Source: Metabacillus sediminilitoris (GTDB lineage Bacteria > Bacillota > Bacilli > Bacillales > Bacillaceae). Taken from it: a stretch of DNA of 64,000 bases. The notes beneath the pieces were generated by a model that searched no databases, was not told the DNA's origin, and saw nothing but the letters and a program-made list of their open reading frames with translations. The stretch's first letter is position 1. Each line of letters opens with the position of its first letter. The translations under genes were made by a program, and so were the position numbers. The stretch lies in the NCBI RefSeq assembly GCF_009720625.1, contig NZ_CP046266.1, positions 4,755,501 through 4,819,500 of the forward strand. The letters are read 5' to 3'. Of this stretch, positions 59,142 to 64,000 are shown piece by piece.

Positions 59142-59507
59142 TTGTTAGCGGATAGTTGCCATTCATCTCCCCTCGATAACGAGGAGTTTTTTATGACCTT
59201 AGGAGATATGCTCTTTTTATTAATCTTTCTTTCACCCAATTTCATCGTAAATGGTTCTTTAGGTGAGGGATTATGGAAGTTTGGCAGCATTTTAGGATTT
59301 TTTGGGGTCCTTTTACCTGTTTTACTTTTTTCGATAGGTACACTCAAAATTGGCCCCGGTCTAGCCACATTACTCGGTGCGGCTGAACTGCCTGCAGCGA
59401 TCATTGCATCGATTGTTGTTCTACATGAATCTGTTTCATGCACAAAGGTTTTTGGTGTACTGCTCATTTTATTCGGCAGTGCCGTCCCACACAATTCGTA
59501 CTATTAA
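59142..59507 (+). pseudogene. Fragment of an EamA (DMT) family transporter
   Basis: The 121-residue reading frame carries only the last part of an EamA transporter. GPGLATLLGAAELPAAIIAS and the following VLHESVSCTKVFGVLLILFGS are the typical C-terminal helices. Full proteins have about ten helices and 290-310 residues. The first ~20 residues (MLADSCHSSP...) are not family-like. There is no convincing ribosome site. It is most likely a relic of a deleted gene, though a half-size protein cannot be excluded. Confidence 0.65.
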
Positions 59508-59562
59508 AAATGAACGTGCAAAACGGAAAAACACCATGATGAATGGTCTTTGACAAAGTTGG

Positions 59563-59587
59563 GTTCTTCATCTTCTTTGTGAAGGAC
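59563..59587 (+). repeat. Single diverged palindrome unit of the 53.6-kb array type
   Basis: GTTCTTCATCTTC followed by TTTGTGAAGGAC and CTCTTCCCATTTTT keeps the order and spacing of the array units at 53631-53964, with a few changes. Confidence 0.65.
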
Positions 59588-59654
59588 TCTTCCCATTTTT
59601 CGATTCAATCTCTTCATTAAGAACCTACACAGGTCGTAAAAGTACATAATCAAA

Positions 59655-59701
59655 AGACACTCATGAAAGAAAGGAACAAACCTTTCCTAACATGAGTGTC
59701 T
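59655..59701. terminator. Long terminator-like hairpin
   Basis: AGACACTCATG and CATGAGTGTCT form the outer stem and AAAGG/CCTTT an inner one. It lies between the transporter fragment and the convergent DUF2935 gene. Confidence 0.75.
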
Positions 59702-59722
59702 ACTACATGTTGCAAGGCACTT

Positions 59723-60520
59723 TTACTTTTCTAATCTAGGTTTTGTTGGATCGCAATCTGGTTTATTCGTGTTTGTTGACTGTGCAACCTTCATTAAATA
59801 GTAGCATTCCTCACGCAACATATGATCTGCCATTAACGGAGAGAATGTACTTAACATTTGTTTTGTTAGACCCATCTCTTCAATTTCAGATAAAAAGCCT
59901 CTAAAAAGTTCAATTTCCAGTTTTACCTCTTTGTTCATTCTCGTTAATGCTGGAAAAGAATCGATATTTGCCCTTAAATAGCCTGATAATTCAACTGCCT
60001 TTAAGTAAAAATCCTCAAATTGCTTCGTAAATAAATCACTTTTAAGTTTAAGTTGTTTTTCTGATGCATCAAGAGTATCCGAAATTGCCCCGGCATGACC
60101 TGCAGCATCTATTAACCACACTAAATGATGATGAAGCTCATGGAAAATGGGCGGCTTTTCTTTCTTTTTTAAATATGTTAAAACGAGTAAGTATTCTTCA
60201 AGTTCATTTACCATGTGATTAATGAATGTTGGGGTTAAATGAATCTTTATATGACCTGCGACATGCCTTCTTATAATCGAGAGCTTAAATTCCCGAAACT
60301 CTAATGCATATTCTTCTGCTTCTAATGTTAAGGATACTAGATCTGTTTTTTCTCTTGCCTTTTTTAATAATGTATCGAAAACTTGTCTGAAATACTTTGC
60401 TTTTTCAATATCCGCTTTTTGACTTTCTGCTAAAGAATCTAAAATAAACCGAGCATGGTCTCCTAATACTTGAAGCCAAAATTGATGTTCGAAGGAAGCT
60501 GCTTCTTCAAATGTATTCAT
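59723..60520 (-). CDS. DUF2935 family protein
   Basis: A 265-residue all-helical protein with two similar halves. Each has an E/H-rich block that could bind metal: FEHQFWLQVLGDHARF near residue 10 and FHELHHHLVWLIDAAGHAG near 145. This is the DUF2935 pattern, a ferritin-like bundle of unknown function, common in spore formers. No signal peptide or membrane segment is seen. It stands alone on the minus strand. Confidence 0.82.
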   Translation of the reverse strand: MNTFEEAASFEHQFWLQVLGDHARFILDSLAESQKADIEKAKYFRQVFDTLLKKAREKTDLVSLTLEAEEYALEFREFKLSIIRRHVAGHIKIHLTPTFINHMVNELEEYLLVLTYLKKKEKPPIFHELHHHLVWLIDAAGHAGAISDTLDASEKQLKLKSDLFTKQFEDFYLKAVELSGYLRANIDSFPALTRMNKEVKLEIELFRGFLSEIEEMGLTKQMLSTFSPLMADHMLREECYYLMKVAQSTNTNKPDCDPTKPRLEK

Positions 60521-60657
60521 ATGACTCCTCCCCTACCGTATTCCTTTCATTTTTATGACTAGATCGCTTGTCCTAGTAGAACAAACGCATTTGCAGCTTT
60601 ATTAAAAAACCGGTAAATATTAAATCATTTCATTATACTCACTAGTGTTACAACAAA

Positions 60658-60683
60658 GAGAACCTACCAAAAAGTAGGCTCTC
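60658..60683 (-). terminator. Terminator of the YjcZ-type gene
   Basis: GAGAACCTAC and GTAGGCTCTC pair with one mismatch around a 6-base loop. On the minus strand TCTTTGTTG follows. Confidence 0.75.
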
Positions 60684-60710
60684 CCTGATCCTTATGATCG
60701 TTCGTTAAGA

Positions 60711-60815
60711 TTAGTATCCTCCACCAACGTAAGCAGCACCTACGATGATTAACAAGATGAACAAGACAACGATTAATGCAAAACCTCCTGCATAACCTCC
60801 ACCTTCTTGACCCAT
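60711..60815 (-). CDS. YjcZ family small sporulation peptide
   Basis: A 34-residue peptide: a glycine-rich N-terminus ([10 protein letters not shown]), one membrane helix ([18 protein letters not shown]) and a GGGY end. This fits the YjcZ family of very short hydrophobic, sporulation-induced peptides. GAGGTGA precedes the ATG. The exact role is unknown. Confidence 0.87.
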   Translation of the reverse strand: MGQEGGGYAGGFALIVVLFILLIIVGAAYVGGGY

Positions 60816-60961
60816 TTATGTTCACCTCTTTCTATTTCAATTGACAATACAACAACAATATATGCTGAAACAACTTACATCGTTAAAGACATAAGCATAC
60901 AATTGTACCCATTTTATAAATTCACTATTTAAAAACGATAGATTTCATAAAAGCAAAGAAA

Positions 60962-61016
60962 AAGGTTGAAGAATCTATTACATCACCGCAGTGAATGTAA
61001 TAGTTTCTTCAACCTT
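60962..61016 (-). terminator. Very long terminator hairpin after the YozQ-type gene
   Basis: AAGGTTGAAGAA, CTATTACAT and TCAC on the left are matched by GTGA, ATGTAATAG and TTCTTCAACCTT on the right, giving about 25 paired bases with one internal mismatch. A T-rich tract follows on the minus strand. Confidence 0.85.
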
Positions 61017-61045
61017 AATAGAAAAGCAATAATTGCCTCATTTAT

Positions 61046-61228
61046 TTAGCTTCTAGATTCATCCTGATTACTAAGCTTTGCATCAATTGTACCTTCCATA
61101 TAATCATCTGATGCTTGTTCATGCGTTGTAGCTAAGCCTGATGAAAGCTCATCTTGACGGTTGTAATCCTCAACTTCATATGCTCTTCCTGCTATTTGCT
61201 TGCTGTCTAACTTTGTTTTTTTCTCCAT
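61046..61228 (-). CDS. YozQ family (DUF4025) small protein
   Basis: A 60-residue hydrophilic acidic protein. YEVEDYNRQDELSSGLATTH and DDYMEGTIDAKL are the DUF4025/YozQ blocks as I recall them. No membrane segment. Function is unknown; found in spore-forming Bacillaceae. It is followed by a long hairpin and probably monocistronic. Confidence 0.78.
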   Translation of the reverse strand: MEKKTKLDSKQIAGRAYEVEDYNRQDELSSGLATTHEQASDDYMEGTIDAKLSNQDESRS

Positions 61229-61366
61229 ACATTAACCACTCCTTGGCTAGATCTTTTCTTATTAACGGGCAAATTGCTCCCACTAATGGAAGTGTTGCTT
61301 CATATCGTTACTATTTGCAAAATGGTCATTTGTTACTCATTAAACGGAAAAAAGGTCAATTTAGAC
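61229..61366. other. Intergenic stretch with an orphan coding-like reading frame
   Basis: A plus-strand open stretch reads INGQIAPTNGSVASYRYYLQ and ends RQKRLTH at the terminator. It has no start with a ribosome site, and upstream it runs into the antisense of the YozQ-type gene. It might be a relic; I do not recognise it. Confidence 0.3.
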
Positions 61367-61413
61367 AAAAGAGGTTGACTCATTAGGATCTCCTAACCAT
61401 GAGTCAGCCTCTT
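61367..61413. terminator. Terminator downstream of htrB
   Basis: AAAAGAGGTTGACTCA and TGAGTCAGCCTCTTT pair with one mismatch, and TAGGA/TCCTA forms an inner stem. It can end htrB on the minus strand. Confidence 0.82.
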
Positions 61414-61470
61414 TCCTATCTATTTTAAACGAGTAACGGCTACTCCTTTATTTGATCATTTAACGAAACA

Positions 61471-62715
61471 CTATGCATTCGTTGCATCTCGGTTTGTTAA
61501 CTTAATCTGAACGTTCATTTTTTTCCCTGAACGATAAAGGGTAATATCTACTTCTTCACCTATTTCCGTTTCTGTGTAAAGAATTTTTCTTAATTCACTG
61601 GCACTTGTAGTAGCAGTTCCATTCATTGAAACAATCACGTCCTGTTGTTGCAGTCCTGCAACAGCCGCCGGGGAACCTTCTGATACATTGCCAACGATTA
61701 CCCCTTCTTTTACATCTTCTGGTAGTTTCATGTTTTCCTGTAGATAATATTCTGGAACTTGACTCATTTCAATGAGTCCTACGCCAATAAAAGGTCTTTG
61801 AACTTTTCCGTTTTTCATTAAATCTTCAACAATAGGCATGAGCTCGTTACTCGGGATCGCAAAACCTAATCCTTCAACACCGTTTTGACTTATCTTTAAA
61901 CTATTAATACCAATCACTTCACCACTCATATTAATAAGTGGTCCACCACTATTACCCGGATTGATTGCGGCATCTGTTTGAATAACATTTAATGCCCAAT
62001 TTCCTTCAGATGTGGTCACATCGATTGTGCGATCGACACCACTGACAATTCCTTGTGTAACCGTTCTTGAAAATTCTTCGCCAAGTGGATTCCCAATTGC
62101 GATAACATTTTCACCGGTACGAAGTGAAGCTGAATCCCCCATTTCTGCCACAACTGTTACGTGTTCAGCAGCAATTTTAAGGACAGCAATATCTGTTAAT
62201 GCATCTGTTCCAACTAGTTCGGCAGGGACTTTTTCACCATTAAACAGGGTTACTTCGATTGACTCGGCCCCTTCGATAACATGGTTATTTGTGATGACAT
62301 AGCCTGCATCACCTGCTTTTTTAAAAATAACTCCAGAACCTGTCCCACTTTCTACACTTTCAGATTCGCTGTTCTCGGAAAAATTTCTAAACATATCTCC
62401 ACTGTTTTGCGATTGCATATTCGTGATTCCTACAATGGCTGGTGATAATTGCTCAACAATGTCTGCAATTGAATTGGAGTCTGCAGACAATTCCTTTGTT
62501 GAAACAGTAGATGCAGTCTCTTTTGCCTCATTTTGTGTAGAAGTTTCTACTAACGCTTTATTTTCCGTTTGGGATCCCTGCTCTAAAAACGTTGTAACAC
62601 CTAAGACGAGTGCACCACCGACAACTCCACTAACAAGCGATGATAAAATAGGTTTAAAGCTTCGACGTGGTTTACTTTTTTCTCTTGTGATTTCGGTTTC
62701 ATCATAATAGCCCAT
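61471..62715 (-). CDS. htrB: HtrA/DegP-type serine protease HtrB
   Basis: A 414-residue membrane-anchored quality-control protease (YvtA type). One membrane helix lies near residues 25-45 after a basic N-terminus. The catalytic triad is H in VITNNHVIEG near 145, D in DALTDIAVL near 172, and S in NPGNSGGPL near 255. One PDZ domain (about 315-405) follows. It degrades misfolded secreted proteins outside the membrane. The divergent cssR-cssS genes should control it. The second of two adjacent ATGs is used, six bases after GGAGGG. Confidence 0.93.
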   Translation of the reverse strand: MGYYDETEITREKSKPRRSFKPILSSLVSGVVGGALVLGVTTFLEQGSQTENKALVETSTQNEAKETASTVSTKELSADSNSIADIVEQLSPAIVGITNMQSQNSGDMFRNFSENSESESVESGTGSGVIFKKAGDAGYVITNNHVIEGAESIEVTLFNGEKVPAELVGTDALTDIAVLKIAAEHVTVVAEMGDSASLRTGENVIAIGNPLGEEFSRTVTQGIVSGVDRTIDVTTSEGNWALNVIQTDAAINPGNSGGPLINMSGEVIGINSLKISQNGVEGLGFAIPSNELMPIVEDLMKNGKVQRPFIGVGLIEMSQVPEYYLQENMKLPEDVKEGVIVGNVSEGSPAAVAGLQQQDVIVSMNGTATTSASELRKILYTETEIGEEVDITLYRSGKKMNVQIKLTNRDATNA

Positions 62716-62750
62716 CATTAGCCCTCCAATATTGTATTCTCGAAATGTAT

Positions 62751-62843
62751 TTATGCTCCCTGTGTACTAACAAATCCACCAATTACGATAAGAATGAATA
62801 ATAATGATACTCCTGTAAGAATAATGGCTTTCATGCCTTTCAT
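62751..62843 (-). CDS. Candidate small single-helix membrane protein upstream of htrB
   Basis: A 30-residue reading frame: MKGMKA, then ILTGVSLLFILIVIGGFVS as one membrane helix, ending TQGA. Possible ATG starts are 62861, 62843 and 62834; the last is preceded by GAAGGG at nine bases. It ends about 35 bases before htrB, in the same direction, so it would lie in the htrB transcript. Unknown family. Confidence 0.55.
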   Translation of the reverse strand: MKGMKAIILTGVSLLFILIVIGGFVSTQGA

Positions 62844-62870
62844 CCCTTCTTTCTTGTTCATAGTGATACT

Positions 62871-62901
62871 ATAATGAAAGAGTTTGGGATAATAATGAAA
62901 G
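62871..62901. promoter_or_regulatory. Putative CssR-binding direct repeats
   Basis: ATAATGAAAG occurs at 62871-62880 and again at 62892-62901, exactly 21 bases (two helical turns) apart. On the minus strand they read CTTTCATTAT and lie directly upstream of or on a TATAGT -10-like box for the htrB transcript. Response regulators of this type bind direct repeats. Confidence 0.6.
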
Positions 62902-62977
62902 AATTATGGGAAATTGTGAAAAGACCAAACAGCTAAGAAAGGACGTTGTATAATAGTGCCTGAGAGGAAGTGAAACG

Positions 62978-63643
62978 ATGAGTTTTACTATATATTTAGT
63001 TGAAGATGAAAAAAATTTAAACGAACTATTAACCATGTATTTAAAAAATGAAAACTGGTCGGTAACTTCTTGTTTAACAGGTTTGGAAGCAAGAAATCTT
63101 ATTAACAAGCCTCCTCATCTATGGATATTGGATATTATGCTGCCAGATATTGACGGCTACCAATTAATTAGAGAAATTAAAGCTGCAACACCTGACGTAC
63201 CAGTTATCTTTATCTCAGCAAGAGATGCAGATATTGATCGTGTTTTAGGGTTAGAACTGGGAAGTGATGATTATATTTCAAAGCCTTTTTTACCAAGGGA
63301 GCTTGTCATCAGGGTACAAAAACTGTTAACGAGAACATATTCGGAGAAAGAAAGCACAATGATCAATCTTCCCCCTTACCATATTGATGAACAGGTTAGG
63401 ATTGTTTACTTAAATGGAAATGACTTAAATCTGACCTCAAAGGAATTTGATTTACTACAGCTTTTTCTGCATAACCAAGGACTGGCATTTTCCAGAGAAC
63501 AAATCTTAACAAAATTATGGGGTTCTGATTATTATGGAACAGATCGTGTAGTTGACGACCTTGTAAGAAGATTACGGAAAAAGATGCCTGAGCTTAAGAT
63601 CGAAACGATTTATGGTTTTGGCTATAGGATGTTAAAAGGATGA
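62978..63643 (+). CDS. cssR: Secretion-stress response regulator CssR
   Basis: A 221-residue OmpR/PhoB-type regulator. The receiver domain has acidic residues in LVEDEKN near 8, phosphoacceptor D52 in ILDIMLPD, and K102 in YISKPFLPRE. The C-terminal winged helix (about 130-220) ends with RVVDDLVRRLRKKMPELK and IYGFGYRM. In B. subtilis CssR with CssS turns on htrA and htrB under protein secretion or heat stress. AGAGGAAGTGA precedes the ATG, and a TATAAT box lies near 62950. Confidence 0.93.
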   Translation: MSFTIYLVEDEKNLNELLTMYLKNENWSVTSCLTGLEARNLINKPPHLWILDIMLPDIDGYQLIREIKAATPDVPVIFISARDADIDRVLGLELGSDDYISKPFLPRELVIRVQKLLTRTYSEKESTMINLPPYHIDEQVRIVYLNGNDLNLTSKEFDLLQLFLHNQGLAFSREQILTKLWGSDYYGTDRVVDDLVRRLRKKMPELKIETIYGFGYRMLKG

Positions 63644-64000
63644 AAAATAAATCATTAGCCTTTCAAATTTGGCTTGTCTTCTCTGGGATTTTATTAGCGA
63701 TTTCATTATTATTGGTCATCCTCTTTCCAACAACGTTAAGGGGGTTTTTTACGAAGGAAATCTATAAAACGATTGAAAATGAACAAATGGTATTAACAGA
63801 GTTCGGAAATCCGGAAAATAAAAGAAATGAATTTGGGGCATCCGGACAACGAGATCGTACCGTTTCACATATGATTTTGCCTATTTATAATTCATTCATT
63901 TTATATTCAAATGAATTACCAGCTGATTTTATTAAACACACTCAGAAGTTAGCTGAAAAACAAACGAATGTTGTTGAACGCTATGAAAATACTTTACAAA
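63640..64000 (+). CDS. cssS: Sensor histidine kinase CssS (5' part, cut by window end)
   Basis: The first ~120 residues of CssS. MKNKSLAFQIWLVFSGILLA and the first membrane helix are typical, followed by the start of the extracellular sensing domain with TIENEQMVLTEFG. The kinase domains are beyond the window. Its ATG overlaps the cssR stop (ATGA), so translation is coupled. It senses misfolded proteins at the outer face of the membrane in B. subtilis. Confidence 0.92.
   Translation, partial: MKNKSLAFQIWLVFSGILLAISLLLVILFPTTLRGFFTKEIYKTIENEQMVLTEFGNPENKRNEFGASGQRDRTVSHMILPIYNSFILYSNELPADFIKHTQKLAEKQTNVVERYENTLQ

Noticed and set aside
61141-61386. 81-residue plus-strand frame crossing the YozQ-type gene
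   Set aside because: Its first half is the antisense of the supported small gene, and it lacks a ribosome site; only the last part looks weakly coding.

Overview
The window is chromosomal DNA from a low-GC, endospore-forming member of the Bacillaceae. Gene content and order follow the Bacillus subtilis segment running from yuiA/yumB through yut, yun, suf (yur) and yus to cssRS. Protein sequences differ enough that this is not B. subtilis itself. Sporulation or coat genes (yutH, yutC, lytH, yunB, yusN-type, yuzL, a YjcZ-type peptide) support a spore former. No rRNA, tRNA, CRISPR array, prophage or complete insertion sequence was seen.

Layout. 0.3-8.6 kb holds redox and Fe-S genes (yuiA, NUDIX, yumB, yumC, yutM, yutJ, yuzD, yutI), dapF and a DUF2225 gene. 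8.8-12.1 kb is the hom-thrC-thrB operon, coupled by ATGA overlaps. 12.3-26.6 kb is the conserved yut/yun block with a 2-hydroxyacid dehydrogenase, phosphatases, a HEPN-type YutE, an EAL protein, lipA and spore proteins. 26.8-32.0 kb is the sufCDSUB operon. 32.8-35.8 kb is the metNPQ methionine ABC operon behind a SAM-I riboswitch. 35.9-38.7 kb carries yusD, yusE, yusF, gcvH and yusI. 38.8-46.3 kb is the fadN-fadA-fadE beta-oxidation operon with a FadR operator, plus yuzL and a proline dehydrogenase. 46.4-47.6 kb has two glutamine-rich coat-like genes and yusU. 47.6-52.8 kb is a compact iron-siderophore locus: binding protein, two permeases, YusV ATPase and a FhuF-type reductase, with two Fur boxes in the divergent promoter. 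52.9-60.5 kb is the most rearranged part: a ZIP transporter, a tandem palindrome array, transporter relics, pepF, tatA, a D,D-carboxypeptidase, a TetR-regulated SMR pair and a DUF2935 gene. 60.7-64 kb has two small sporulation-type genes, then htrB and the divergent cssR-cssS pair; cssS runs off the end.

The most informative non-genic content is repetitive. One MITE-like family (three loci) has GGCT...AGCC inverted ends and exact 8-bp target duplications, two of which fall on stop codons. A second ~180-bp intergenic repeat family is present in six states of decay. A tandem array of seven ~52-bp palindrome units lies at 53.6-54.0 kb. I did not find a convincing new multi-gene system; the best leads are these repeats, the CssR-box-like direct repeats with a small membrane ORF upstream of htrB, the intact HEPN motif in YutE and the assembled iron-uptake locus.
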